This document shows, one piece after another, positions 41,026 to 54,800 of a stretch of 64,000 nucleotides of DNA. Positions within the stretch are counted from its first letter, which is position 1; the number at the start of each line of letters is the position of its first letter. The position numbers were made by a program, and so were the translations under genes. The stretch comes from Metridium senile (lineage: Eukaryota; Cnidaria; Anthozoa; Actiniaria; Metridiidae). The stretch covers positions 2,024,929 through 2,088,928 of the forward strand of contig OX459104.1 in assembly GCA_949775045.1 (NCBI GenBank). Reading direction: 5' to 3'. Below the pieces are notes generated by a model. That model was not told the DNA's origin. It saw only the letters and a list, made by a program, of their open reading frames with translations, and searched no databases.

Positions 41026-44000
41026 CTATCGCCATGGCACCCACACGCCACCATGCAATCTAGGGCTACCAGCAAGGTCGTACGGCTTGTTTCTAATCGG
41101 CACCATACCCTTCTTATACTCTTCCAACCATGACAGCATATCTTTCAATATCTCAGGCTGGTTCTTGGCTTGGTTGACATACTCGCAAGGATCAGTAGAC
41201 AAGTCAAACAGACAAGGGCCCTTTTTCTTGGTGCACTGAGCTGGGTCTGCGGGAGGCTTGGTGCATGTTACTATGGCACCCTTTAAGGTATTGGGTGGGG
41301 TCTCTTTGTGTAACTGGTCATAGCCTGGGGGTGGATACCAACCACTCCATGATGCCGCTGTGTGGATGAAAATAATATTTAACAAAATGCAATACTCCAG
41401 TTTCATGTTATCTTGCACATTGAACATTTATTTGACTAAGGGGAACATTTGCACAGGCTAAGCCTCAAGTTGTTGTAAAAATAGTCACAAATTCAAAACA
41501 GAGCATGGAAATTTAGTATCGCTTAACAATAGAAACACATGTCAATTTGAAGAATATTAAAGTTGTCCTTCAGTAGCATATTGAAAGGTATTATGTGAGT
41601 AGGTTTGAGGCCATGTACTACTAACAGGTTCCCATTTAAATCTGTACTTATGAAAATTTTGTTGATGTGTGCTAAACACACAGATCAACCAATCAGAGAA
41701 GTTCACTTCAGAAATAATATATTATTCTGATTGGTTGATCTGTGTGTTTAGCACACATCAACAAAATTTGCATAAGTACAGATTTAAATGGGAAAGTACA
41801 GATTTAAATGGGAACCTGTTTACTGTATTTATTTGGATCTTGAGCTTTGAATGAATTGAAAGAACTATTGTTTTGACACTTTTATTCCACACTCGCATAT
41901 AACTATGTAAATTTCGTATAATGTTTCACTCTATCTTCTGATGATGTCGGCGTCCGACGAAAGCTCAAGATCCAAATAAATACAGTAGTACATGGCCTCA
42001 AACCTACTCTCATAATACATTTCAATTTACTCTGAATTGAGGCTATTCCTGTGCAAATGTGCCTTTTGTCAAATAGTACAGTGGTGCTGGATAACATGAA
42101 ACTGGTCTATTGAGAAATAAATGAATGAATCTTAGCATGAAAATGAATCAGATTTTTCTTTTATTCTGAGTCTGTTCATTTTCATGGAAAGATCTTTTCA
42201 CTTTTCAATATTTATTTTATCTAAATGAATATATGCTTGGTCAGAAGGGCAGGGTATCCTCACAGAGCAATTATTACTGTGTCATATAGATTACCATTAA
42301 AACTAATTTTTCTGACTGTCATCACCAGCACCACCATTATCATAACAATCAAAATAATAGAAGGGTACAAATTCATCAACATAATAACTGTCAATCCCTG
42401 ATATAGTTGTTCAATTTATAAGTTATTATGACCATAATTTGTCATCATCATCACTTCTATCATCATCATCATCACTACTATTACTGTGCGACTCGCCGTA
42501 CCGTAGTCACTTACAAAAACTTTTGATGAATTTTTGACATTATTTTGACATTTTTTCATCTCAATTGGACCAATCAGATACACGTTTATATCGAGAGGCA
42601 GAGTTTATATCGAGAGGCGGAGTTTATATCGATCAGAGGCAGAGACTTTAAAAACTTTGATGTTTGTGATTGGTCCGATTGAGATGAAAAAATGTCAAAA
42701 TAATGTCAAAAATTTATCAAAAGTTTTTGTAAGTGACTATGGTACGGCGAGTCACACAGTAATATTATCAGCATTAACATCATCATCATCATTTATCATC
42801 ATCATCACTTCTATCATCATCACTACTATTATCATTACTATCAGCATCATCATCATCATCACAATCATCATTATCATCATCATCACTTCTATCATCATCA
42901 CTACTATTATCATTACTATCAGCATCATCATCATCATCATCACCACAATCATCATTATCATCATCATCACTTCTATCATCATCACTACTATTATCATTAC
43001 TATCAACATCATCATCATCATCATCACCACAATCATCATTATCATCATCATCACTTTAATCATGCATCATCATCATCACCATTACAGTTAACCTATCATC
43101 ATCATCATCATAACTTACATTCATTAACAACTAGCTTCCAGTCCCTGAACCGATAAGCTGCCTCTCCAGTTACTGGATCAATATTGTGCAAAATCTCAAT
43201 TCTTGGTGACATGCCGTCATTGGCAATGGCATCCCACACATCAAGGCCATCAACCTTTTGTAAGTCATGAATGTCACCTCCCGCACGGACATACAATGTA
43301 GGGAGCCAGTCAGTCACATGTAGCAACTTTGTGCTGACACGGCCAGACTTCTTAATAAGAGGGCTATGGACGAAGCCTGCACCACGCATTCCACCTGGAA
43401 GTGGGAAAAATGAAAGATGAAAAGTTGTCAAATACCAGTTTAATTTTTCACTTTGTTATTCCTCACATCTTAATTAATACCAACCTTCCCATACTGTAGC
43501 CTTGACACCTCTAAGTGGATAGTTACTGGCATAATTCAGGTCAAAACCATTGGCTGGTCCACCATTGTCAGTAGTAAAGATAATGATGGTATTATTGTAG
43601 ATATTCCTGGCTTTTAGGGTATCCACAACCTAATTGAGAATAATTATAATTATGAACAAATAGGATACTAGTCATATAAGGTGCAAGCAGATATTCAGCA
43701 CATCAAGAACAAGTTAAAATTGTATAGATCTCCAAGCGTCCATGTAATATTTATATACTTATCATTTAAAAAGGAAAAAGAAAAGAAAACATTTTCAAAG
43801 ATATCAAATTTTTGAAATAAATAAATATACTGCAATGTGTTTCATCATCCACCACTGTGACAACTTATTATGGTCATTTAACATAAGTTTACATGTACAA
43901 CCAAAATATTCTATGAATAAACAAGATAAGAAGAAGCTAGAGAAGAATTATGACATCCTTTGCAGGCTTCAGAGTGTAGACTGTTGCTTTGATTGCAACA

Positions 44001-45616
44001 TAATGTTCACTTATGAGCTTAGCAAGAAAGTATCACTAACTCACCCTTTTAATCGAAGTGTCCATAGCAGATACCATACCGGCAAAGATTCTACGATGCC
44101 AGTTTTCAATCTTTCCAAATTTCCTAACAACGTCATCAGGTGCTTGTAGTGGTTGTATAGTGTTGGCGCTGTGGACTGCTTGGTAAGGGAGGTATAGGAA
44201 CAGAGGATTGGCTGTATCGTGTTTGTTAATGATATCTACTGCTTTGTCAGTGAATAGGTATGTACTGTAGTTACCCCACTCTATCCATGTCGTCTGTAGG
44301 TAAACAACAGGAACAATTATGATGATGATGATGATGGTGAGGAAATGATGATGATGGTGGTGGTGAGGCAAATGATGATGATAATGATGGTTATGATGAT
44401 GGTCATGATAATGATGATGGTGATGATAAAGATGATGATAATGATAGTCATGATGATGGTCATGATGATAATGATGATGATGATGGTGATGCAAATGATG
44501 ATGATAATGCAAATGATGATGATAATGATGGTCATGATGATGGTGATGATTATAATGATGGTGATGCAAATGATGATGATAATGATGATAACGATGGTCA
44601 TGATGATAATGATGATGGTGATGGTGATGCAAATGATGATGATAATGATGGTCATGATGATGGTGATGATAATGATGATGGTGATGCAAATGATGATAAT
44701 GATGATGGTGATGGTGATGCAAATGATGATGATAATGATGGTCATGATGATAATAATGATGGTGATAGTAATGATGATGGTGATGGTGATGCAAATGATG
44801 ATAATAATGATGGTGATAGTAATGATGATGGTGATGGTGATGCAAATGATGATGATAATGATGATCATGATAATGGAGATGATGATGGTAAAAGTTATGA
44901 TGATGATGATGATGATAATGATAATGATGACGATAATAATGATAATGATGATGTTAGTTGTGATGATGATGATGAAAATGATGCTCATTATAATGGTGAT
45001 AGTTATGATGATGATGGTGATGAGGTCTGTAACCATTGATGATTATAGCTAGCATACTCTCCAGTATCAGAAAAATGTCAGCAATACTTACATTGTCGTC
45101 ATCATGTAAGTCTAGTCCCCAGCCTCCATATTCCTGGTTAGAGTGATCCCAGTAATCTGACTTGCCACACCAGTAACCATAGAAACTGTCAAAGCCTCTG
45201 TGAATAGGTAAATAGGCTTGCTGGAAGAACCCTAGATGCCACTGAAACAAACAAATACAATTATCAATTGTCGGGGCGAATGACGATTGGCGATTGGTGA
45301 TTGGCGATTGCATGACAGAAAGGAACTTTGGGTTATACAAATTCCTTCTTTTTTGTTTCTAAATTACTGGTATTGAGACGGCCCATCTAATTGCTGCTCG
45401 CACCGTCAACCTTTTTTGAATTAGATGTATTTACCTTGCCCACACCATGGGTAGCATAACCTAATTTCTTCAAATACTGTGGTAACAATGTCTCGTCTAG
45501 TCCCAGTCCATAAGGCTGAGTGGCTAAGATCACGTCATGCTGCATGCCTACAAAACAAAATGATTCTAAATACCCCTGATAACAAATAACAATAAGATAA
45601 TAAATTGTGCATAATA

Positions 45617-45659
<43 letters not shown>

Positions 45660-45716
45660 TATAAAAATGATTCTAAATGCCCTGATAACAAATAACAATA
45701 AGATAATGAATTGCGG

Positions 45717-45798
<82 letters not shown>

Positions 45799-47139
45799 GT
45801 TTTTGTCAGTGATAAGGATAGAGCTGCTGACAACAACTATAGTGATGGCAAACATTCAACTGTCCCAAAAGTAAAGCTGTAGACATTGTAAAGCACATTT
45901 GAACACATTTCACATATCCCACTGTCCCTAATGATAGTTCTTAGGGTAAAGCCTACTTTGTATATATTTATTCACTATTATTTTAATAGTTAGTTATTTT
46001 ATTTTAACTAGTTACCTGTATGTATTGGGTATTTGCCAGTCATTATTGCGCTGCGCGTAGGCGTACATATCGGCTGTACATAGTAATTATTGAGAATAAC
46101 ACCATTGTTTGCCAAGTCATCAATGTTGGGTGTTGGGATTTGTGGTGAGCCATGGAAACTGATATCATCAAAACCCTAAACAATGTTAATGATAATTATG
46201 AGAACATATGATGATGATTATGACTATGATGATTCAAATGCAGAAGATAATGATGAATTAGAGCATGGTGATAAGGATGAGAACTTATGTAACAGCAATT
46301 TATGATTAGATTTGAGTGATGATGATAATGATGTTACTTCGGTTTTTGACTTTCTGCGAACTCAGACATTCCAATGGCTAGTTGTAAAATACATATTATG
46401 TTGTCGTCAATCAAGGATTTAAAATGTACCGACTAATAAGTTGTGATTGAGGGCAGCTAAAAACGTATTTCACAATAAGCTGTTGATAAATTTGAGTTCA
46501 CAGAAAGTCGAAACCTGCAGTAAGATGATTTAATATGATAATGACGAAAATGTTGATAATGGTGGTGATGATAATGATGATGACGACAGAGATGATGATG
46601 ATGATGACAGTGCAGTGCCCCCTGTTATATATAACCACTTGCTTTATCTATTTAGGGATGATGGACCATTGGACTGTTGAGAGGGGGGGGGGGGGGGGGG
46701 GTTGGAAGATTTTTTTCTTTCACATTGATGAGCAAGCCAATTTTTTTTCAGTCAATTAAACAGCGGTGCACGCATGATTTTTTTTTTTCTTGCCGGATTT
46801 TTTTGTCGCATATTTCTGTTATTCTGTTTGCATGATATTTTTCCCCCAGAGCTTGTACTGTACGATATTTCTTTTCTTGCTCAGAGGGCTGCAGGATATT
46901 TTTTTCAAAAATTTCCAACCCCCACCCTCAAAAGTCTAATGACCAGTCCGCCCCTTATTGGTTTTTCTTATTTATTAATTGTAATTGGTTTTAATGATGG
47001 TGATGCTGATGTTATAATAGTCATAATGCAAGCTACTGACCAAATCATCAGAAACTATGAAGACAATGTTGGGTTTATCAACAGCATGTGATCCGCACAT
47101 GCAGAACACCAGCACCAAAATCAGCAAACAAGATTTCAT
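41026..47139 (-). CDS. Arylsulfatase B-like sulfatase, complete
   Basis: Hydrolyses sulfate esters, probably on glycosaminoglycans, in the lysosome or outside the cell. Exons, 5' to 3': 47041-47139, 46016-46175, 45435-45547, 45092-45241, 44045-44293, 43485-43629, 43119-43394, 41026-41357. They sum to 508 codons including stop (507 residues; human ARSB 533), and all junctions keep frame. Residues 1-20 are a signal peptide. The metal-binding VSDDL is at about 29-33. The sulfatase signature CTPTR is at 70-74, where C70 would be converted to formylglycine. GKWHLGF and TTDNGG follow in the expected order. A GNYST N-glycosylation sequon is present. The type I/II/J/B subfamily members are hard to separate without alignment, so I give no symbol. 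The first coding exon is preceded by a 5'UTR intron. Confidence 0.95.
41393..42107. mobile_element. MITE with a nest of inverted repeats (arylsulfatase intron 7)
   Basis: The outer ends (TCCAGTTTCATGTTATC and complement) are of the same family as 9085-9400. Inside are at least three further concentric or nested inverted repeats: GAGTAGGTTTGAGGCCATGT (about 41599 / 42010), a palindrome around CCCATTTAAATCTGTACTTA (41630-41817), and the ribozyme-bearing element 41821-41992. Confidence 0.8.
41933..41971 (+). ncRNA. Candidate minimal hammerhead ribozyme
   Basis: Both core strings are intact: CTGATGA (41938-41944) and GAAA (41959-41962). Stem II is 5 bp (46-50 with 54-58, loop CGT). Stem III is a 2-bp AG/CT helix ending at cleavage base C41966. 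Stem I is ATCTT (41933-41937) with AAGAT (41967-41971). This layout resembles the short hammerheads described in Penelope-like elements. One base (T41945) between the core and stem II is extra. Confidence 0.6.
42481..42762. mobile_element. MITE, CTGTGTGACTCRCCGTACCG family
   Basis: Second copy of the 31986-32230 family, with the same termini and the ATGAAAAAATGTCAAAATAA arms. Arylsulfatase intron 7. Confidence 0.88.
42765..43115. repeat. ATC tract with a ~95-bp higher-order unit
   Basis: CACTTCTATCATCATCACTA...ATCACAATCATC repeats three times, ending just before the exon at 43119. Confidence 0.88.
44310..45025. repeat. ATG/GAT tract, arylsulfatase intron 4
   Basis: ATGATGGTGATGCAAATGAT-type units repeat throughout. 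Met-rich and His-rich frames are artefacts. Confidence 0.92.
45620..45797. repeat. (AAT)n microsatellites with duplicated flank
   Basis: Two (AAT)n tracts separated by a duplicated GATTCTAAATRCCCTGATAACAAATAACAATAAGATAAT flank. Confidence 0.92.
46320..46530. mobile_element. MITE, CTTTCTGCGAACTCAGACATTCC family, degraded
   Basis: CTTTCTGCGAACTCAGACAT at 46350 and a diverged complement near 46490-46515. A cleaner copy is at 50586-50765. Confidence 0.6.
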
Positions 47140-47395
47140 CTTGACTTGATAAAACCTACAAAAAAAGGAAAAAACAAACATAGCATTAGAAAAACGAACA
47201 GAAAAATGCTTAACTTGTTTAAATCTCAAAGTGAATTCGAAGTGAATTTGTCTTAAAGGCAGTCTGACAGTCAGAAGCGTCTTTCATTCTGCATAAAAGT
47301 TGGATAAAAGTTTATATAATCTTAATTAAAAAATATGTCATAAAACAACTAACTTGACGAGAAATTACTATATTTTCCGTTAAGTGATATCTTAC

Positions 47396-47450
47396 CTTGA
47401 GTTTGGGCCACAGAGGTGAGAGTTATTATTCCGAAAACTGCATATATATA
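47396..47450 (-). promoter_or_regulatory. Arylsulfatase TATA box and 5'UTR exon
   Basis: On the - strand, ATATATATA (47442-47450) precedes a short exon ending CTCAAG|GTAAG at 47396. A matching acceptor TTTTGTAG at 47156 lies 16 bases before the ATG. This gives a 5'UTR intron of 47156-47395. The transcription start is placed only by distance from the TATA box. Confidence 0.6.
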
Positions 47451-48844
47451 GCTGCAAAATCACGAGAATCTTCGCTGACTTTTTGTGCAAGTCACAACAA
47501 AAGAACTCGTGACTTTCGGCACCAGATCCTCATTTGATCGAAGCGATGACCACAGGGACCCCGTCAATGACGATAAAAATCAATAATGATAATTATATCT
47601 ACAAATACAATAAGGATAAAATGTCTTGATATTTTTAACATTTCCAGGACAAGTCTCTAGCTGAAAGAGGATGAGGGGAGAGAGAGAATGAGGACGAAAA
47701 GGGGAAGAAAGCCTTAACAAAGGAAGCCCAAAATAAGAAAAGGTGTTCGTATGTTTTTTTTTTCCTTTTCAAAGTATGTTTAATAATTATTTATTGAATT
47801 TCTCCATTTCATAATTGTTCTTTTCTTGTTCTTTATCAAAAAAAAAATCATAGATTGTCTCTGAGGAATCGTCCCATTTTTTATTTTCTTTAAACAATTT
47901 CGTTTTTTTCTTCATGCAGTTTCTTTTCTTTGTTTGTACGTGTTTTATTCCTTCTATTTATTTCAAAATCCATGTTATAATATTCTTGTATAATAATTCA
48001 AGAGCTAGACCTAAATATAATGTAATTAAATAAATGTAAAATAAAACAATTCAAGAATGACAACAGATTTTCAATCTTTTCAATTCTTTATTTTCAAAAA
48101 TGATTTCTTCCAATGTAAAAATTCTGTTCTCGTCTCTCACTCTTTTCAAAAACTTTTATTTACTTATTACTTTGACATTGTTAGCAATATTTTGTGAATG
48201 TTTAATGAAAGACAAGTATTAAGATAAAACTCCAATTGTTTCCTTAGAAATATCAACGCAGTTTACACTAGCATTTTTACTCCAATTGTTTCCTTAGAAA
48301 CATCGACGCAGTCTACACTAGCAATTTTACTCCAATTGTTTCCTTAGAAATATCGACGCAGTCTACACTGGCACTTTTACTCCAATTGTTTCCTTAGAAA
48401 CATAGACGCAGTTTACACTCGCTCTTTTACTCCAATTGTTTCTTTAGAAATATCGACGCAGTCCACACTAGCACTTTTACTCCAATTGTTTCTTAAAAAA
48501 AACACTAACGTACGTTGTCCACACTAGTTTAACCGCTAGTAATCGCACATTTTACTCCAGTTGTTTCCTTAGAAACATTGGCGCAGTCCACACTAGCATT
48601 TTTACTTCAATTGTTTTCTTAGAAACACTGACGCAGTCCACACTAGTTTAACCGCTAGTTATGGTACATTTTTACTGCAATTGTTTCTTAAAAAAACACT
48701 AACGTTGCTAGCCTGAGAAAACGGTCGCGGGGGACGAGGAGCGAAACAACGTCTGTTTTCTCAGGCTATAACGTTGTCCACACTAGTTTAACCGCTAGTT
48801 AACGTACATCAAGACATTAAAGTAATAATTAAAATTGTTAGAAA
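47451..48844. other. Intergenic region between lamin-like 3' end and arylsulfatase promoter
   Basis: No gene is seen. It is AT-rich up to 48230, then a roughly 60-bp tandem array to 48790. Confidence 0.6.
48231..48800. repeat. Tandem array of ~58-120-bp units with CTCCAATTGTTTCCTTAGAA
   Basis: About nine units. Later ones are longer because CACTAGTTTAACCGCTAGT (an inverted CTAG pair) has been added. A single related unit is at 62076-62105. A palindromic insert (TAGCCTGAGAAAAC ... GTTTTCTCAGGCTA, 48709-48770) interrupts the array. Confidence 0.85.
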
Positions 48845-51800
48845 TTATGAAGTTATAAGGCGTGATGAGCCGTAAGATTTGGGGAGGGGTGGGCTAAAAT
48901 CGACCCTTTGCTGTGTAGCTAGTCTATTGAGCCGGTCCTGGTTTTGTTGACTGGGAGAGCTAAACTGGGTTGAAGGCACAACTCGAATGGTTCCACCATG
49001 TGCTTGTTTGGAACTTGAATCCTGCAAATAAAGTATTGACAATTACTTATAACATACATATAACGCACACTATGATTTTTAATAAAGTATTGACGATTAC
49101 TTATAACATCAATAGAACGCACACTATGATTGGTTAAAAATCTACAATTCCCGCCCCGAGCTAACGTTATAAACATTGTAAATGAAAGCAAAGAAAGCGC
49201 GGTAATATTAACCTGTTCAGTCAAATAAGTCTTCCATATCTTTAAAACCGATAAAGCAAAGGCAAAGCATTCTGGTTGTTGCATTCTGGTTCATTAGAGC
49301 AGATTTCGTATGACTGTGAAAAGTTCAGTGCCATGCACGTGCCTTGCCACGACCGTGATATGTCTAGAGTTTTTCGACGTGTCTTGCTCTTACTCTCACG
49401 TCCGTGCCTAGCCTGCATAGCTGGCCCTGGGGGATTGGGGAGAGGGGCGGAAGGAGCTTTTCACAGTCATACAAAATTTGCAATATCCAAATCAGGCCTA
49501 CAATAACTGATCCATGATTCTGTATTCATTTAAAAAGTCTCAAAAACCTTACCTTATCATTAGGTAAGGAGGACCCTGTATATCGACGCAGCGCTGCACC
49601 TCCCGTACGACTAGCCCCGGCAGGATCTGGCCGTGTTGTCTGGGAACGAGCCTGAGGATTTATGGTCATTCCCTCATTACCGCCTGTCTTGACTCTACTT
49701 TGTACTGCATGGGGGTGGAGTGGGTCGTTCGGTGATCTTGAAAATGACTTGTTTTCCATCTCCCGTGGGGACAGGTCTGGGTCTTTTGACCTGAGGTGAT
49801 AATGTATGTTTGGTAAAGACAGTTGTAAAAGTTCATACATGTATACTAAGAAATATAGCTTTCGAGAAATTGAAAGTGCGAAGAAGGAAGGAAGGAAGAA
49901 TGTAAGAGAGGAAGGAAGGAGGGAAGAAAGCTAGCAAGCAAACAAGGGGGAAGAGGGGAGGGAGGGAAGAAAGAATGGAGGAAAGAAGGGAGGAAGGAAG
50001 AAGGAAGGAAGGAAGGAAGGAGGAAGGAAGGAAGGAAGGAAGGAGGAAGGAAGGAAGGAAGGAAGGAAGGAAGGAAGGAAGGAAGGAAGGAAGGAAGGAA
50101 GGAAGGAAGGAAGGAAGGAAGGAAGGAAGGAAGGAAGTTACCACTAACCTTGGTGTTTTCTTAGGAGTATTCATGTCAATATTGTCTGGATTGTCCCGCG
50201 GTGATCCTGGACCAGTATCTTTTGTAGCAATCTGGTTCGGGACACCAAATGGGAATGCAGCAGTGGTCCAAGCTACCGCCTAATAGAAACAAAAACCATT
50301 GAAGCTTATAAAACTGCCTAATAGAAAAAATGCCAAGTTCATACTTTGGTTTATTCAGCCCCTCCCAGGGGGTGCATGCTCCCATGCTCCTTTGATCTTT
50401 TTGCATTTTCTCCCTTGTTCCCCATAAGTAAAATAACTGTCTCCCTAATGATCCAAAAAAAAACTATTGTTTTATCATATTTTGCTCCCTTGTTCCCTAA
50501 AAATAAATGCTCTTGCTCCCTTGTTCCCAAAAAAATAAATGCCCGTGCTCCCTTGATCCCTACAGCCCCTGGGAGGGGCTCTTTATTACTGCGATTTTTG
50601 TCTTTCTGCGAACTCAGACATTCCCTCGGCCAGTTGTGAAATGCGTTTTTGGCTGCTGCTAATTAGTCGGCACCTTTTATGTTTTTGATTGACGGTAGCC
50701 AAAAACGTATTTCGCACCTGGCCGTGGGAATGTCTGAGTTCGCAGAAAGACGAAAATCGCAGTAATATATAGTATGGTTTCAATAAATAAATTATTGATT
50801 CATTCATTCATTCGGTTTGTTTGTCAACCAGAGTCAACCAGACAAACCAACCATTAGTCATCCAACCAATCATATTATTTCATTTCATTACCTGCCCGTT
50901 GGCTTTGCAAAGAATTGTAGTGCATTCTGGCCCAGTCCCCCATTTATGCTGCTCTTTCCACAGGAAGTCCGATGGAGGGTTGTGTCTCATGAGACTAGCA
51001 GCTGACCAGACAGTAGTGTGGGATAAAGCCTTCAGTCTAGTACGAGGTGGGAACCTAAAGACAGTTACGGGACGGCCGGAAACGTTCTGTTGTACCATGT
51101 AGCCACCTATCTCTTCGTCCTGTAAAAGTAAGACGTTGGGTGTGAGTACTGAATGAGCCACTTTAGCGACGGAGTACATTAGCTCATAATATAAGGTAGT
51201 CGTACCTATTATCGCGCACATCTTATTATCGTGCTTTTCGTTAAAACTGCTTCAAAATTAATTAAAACAATTATGTCTGCTTATTCTGTTGCAACCAACT
51301 CTTTTGGTCCGCTTTTTTCAATAAACATTTACGCAGAATAGAAGATGTATATATTATTTTCTACGAAAAGCACGATAATAGGATGTGCGCAATAATAGGC
51401 AAGACTACCTTAACTAAACTAAATCAATAAATCATTTTTTTTACAAGTGTCCTACTAATTTGTGAGGCTCAGACTCATTATCCATTAAATATCTTAGCAC
51501 ACAACTTGACCCACATGCTTGCGTACTCACCCTATGTGCAGAAGTATTGAAGAGTCGTACATAGTTACCATCAGGGTTGACCTCAAGGATACGTACACTG
51601 CCTGTATGACTGAAACATGAAGGAATGGTGAACGATAACAAGAATAACATTTGATAATAAGGTGATGATAATATGGGATTATGATGATGGTGATAATGAC
51701 GAAGATTGTGAGCATCAGACGTAAAATAATCGTCAATACAGAAAACTATTTACAGCCAAACCTACAGAAGCGTTCCTATCGAGGCTGGAAGGCTCGATAT

Positions 51801-54800
51801 ATTCTTCCAAACTTGATTTTAAATTTGTTTTGAAATTTGCATAAATGAATCGAATCTTGTAAGTTTAAATTGCAGACTTCAACCGTCAACCGATAATGGT
51901 CCCGAAATCACGTTCTGTGGTCAATAACTGATAGTGCTATTGTAATAGAATACTTTAGTAAGTATTTATAACAATATTTCTGTAAGAAGACTAGGTTTAG
52001 CAAGTTTCCGTTGTCTAAAAAAAAAACATTCAAATTTCAAAACAAATTTAAAATCAAGTTTGGAAGAATAAATCGAGCCTTCCAACCTCTATCGGAATGC
52101 TTCTGTAGGTCTGGCTGTAATAATAATAATAATGATAATGATTAAAAGGATACTTAATCAATTGTCTCACGATTGAGGTCATTGGTAGAAATACCGCGAC
52201 GTTTCGACTGCAATCTGCTAGTCTTCATCAGGCGATGGTGTAGACTGGATGATGGTTGTCTTATACCTCAATCGTGAGACAATTGATTAAGTATCCTTTT
52301 AATTTCACATTCCACGATGAATAACTTATTTCCTTCTAATGATAATGATGATAGTGATGCATGATAACGGAAGGGACGTAATTGACGATGCTTGTGACAA
52401 TGATACTGGATGATCTGATTTTACAGCGTGAAGTGTGAAGACGACAACATACATTTCGGAATAATAAACTAATGCAACCTCATCTCAAACAATTTAATAG
52501 AAATCATCACAAATTGTAAATAAAATCAGTTAACATTATTCGTATAACTACATTTTGCTATGGATTGAAAACGTGTCTGTCCTAGTAATTTCTGTGCAAA
52601 AAATGAATTATGAAGGTATAACCAAGATAATACCATGAATATATATTATAGTATTAATATAATTAAATATCTTTAAATCCAGCACAGCCGGTCCATAATA
52701 CATGTATACATCAATGATAAATAATAGAGTTATAATCAGTTATAATAAATATCTCAAATCATAATACATAAAATATAGAGAATCACTTTAAATATTGATA
52801 AATGTATTGCAAAAGATATAACAAAATTTTGTCTGATCTCCACATATAAATAATCCAAATTGGAACAATAGAGGCCGGTAAACACTAGATGACAAGTCAC
52901 TACAACACGACGCTGCAAAACGTTGCCGTGTGTACTGCTTTCAAAACGCGTCGCCGCGACACTACTTTCATGTATTTTGTTGCTGTGACCTGACGCACGA
53001 ATTCAAACGAATTTGAATTTGTGCGACGTGTTGCGGGGACAAAATCTGTCGCGGGGACAAGAATTCCCGTAAAAACTCTATGTGCACACGAGGGTAATTG
53101 TCACTGAGTGAAAGTAGTGTCGCGGCGACGTGTTTTTGAAGCAATGCACACGAAGCGACGTGTCGCCGCGCCGTAATGCAGCAACTTGTCGCCTAGTGTG
53201 TACCGGTCTTAGACCCCGGCTACACGGATCCGGATACTTTTGAAACCGCATACTTTTTGATGCGAATCGGCCTATCGTCCACACGAATCCAGTGAATCCG
53301 GTCACCGAAACCGCATACTTTTGAATTGGAAACGAACAACAGGATTCGTGTGGACGCAAATATTTCTATGCGGTTTCAGCCGGATCGGATTCGTGTAGAC
53401 GAGGCCTTAATATTGTGACACCCTGAATCGAAATATGACATCTGATTTGAATAACTATTATTGTTCTTGACTGGCTAGCCTCTCATACATGTGAAACATT
53501 ATTGTGTTCCAACATGAACACAAGGCTAGCCAGTCAAGAACAATAGCAGGTCACCATGTTCCGATTCAGTCTATTATAGAGTATTTTGTTTGAATTTACT
53601 AGCTTTGTGCATGTTCTGAAAGTATTTTTTTGCATGCATATGAGGCTAGTCAGTCAAACAACATGTTTCTAAAGTGGCAATCATATTTCGAAACTAAAAT
53701 ATTTCAACAAAAAAACGAACATATCAATTTTTTTAAATCACTAGCTACATAATTAAATAATAGTTAATCATATATAATAATATATTTATCTGATAATATC
53801 TAATTATAATAAATCAAATAATATATCTTATTACTTTTCTAATAATATATTAACATATTGTCATAGCATTGAAGTGCAATTTAATCAACGTATTACTAAT
53901 TACCGAATGATATCAGCGTCTAGCTCGTTTCTAAGAAGTGCCTTAGCAACAACACTTTGAAAGAGGTGTAAATCTGAATCAACTACAATAGCTGTTATTA
54001 CAGTTATATGCAAATGATTTCAAACAATGGATTCAAATCGAGGCTTTCGGGCAAACCTATTGTTTTCGCCCGAAAGCCTCGACTTCAACCCATTGTTCAA
54101 AATCATTTGCATATAACTGTAATAACAGCTATTATTGTCAATCAAAACTATAGCTAAAGACCCATGCTCACTTACCAACATGCACCATGCAAAATACTTA
54201 ATGCTGTGGACCATGAAAATCGCAAATTCAGACATTGATATATTTTACGATGTGAGTGCAGTGTATTTACGCCCTCACTAAATCGTTTAGCGTTTTGTTT
54301 TATTTGTTTTAATACGACTGACTGACAATGAATTGCGCTATTTCATGATGACGTCACGATGTGTTTTAGTGGGGGATAGAAATCTCCAAAAACAATGGTA
54401 ATTTCAACTAAATATTTTTTCTCTTTGAAAATTGAGCTTCAAATTATCTAATTGTTTATGTATGTTATGTGTCTATGTTAATTTATACTTTCATATTTAT
54501 GGCATTTTGTTGCCATTTCTTTCCTATCCGTCTTGTAAATGCAATTTTATCGTGTATTCTTGTATTGTTGTTATGAATCTGTCCCCCACTGGCGACCATG
54601 ATCCTTAGCGTTAGAACAATAGAATGTTTTGATGTGACGTCATAGTGAAATAGGATAGGACAATTATAACACTCAAATCAAAATAGACAACACAATGCAT
54701 GCCGGTAAGTGACCATTGGTCTTTAACAAAAAACAATATATCATAAACTTCAAAGAGCATTATAAAAGTATGATCTTAGCTTAGTGTCTAGCTTGTTTCT

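Noticed and set aside
44036..45052. His-rich and Met-rich ORFs up to 269 codons
   Set aside because: Trinucleotide repeats in an arylsulfatase intron; only 44045-44293 of this stretch is a real exon.
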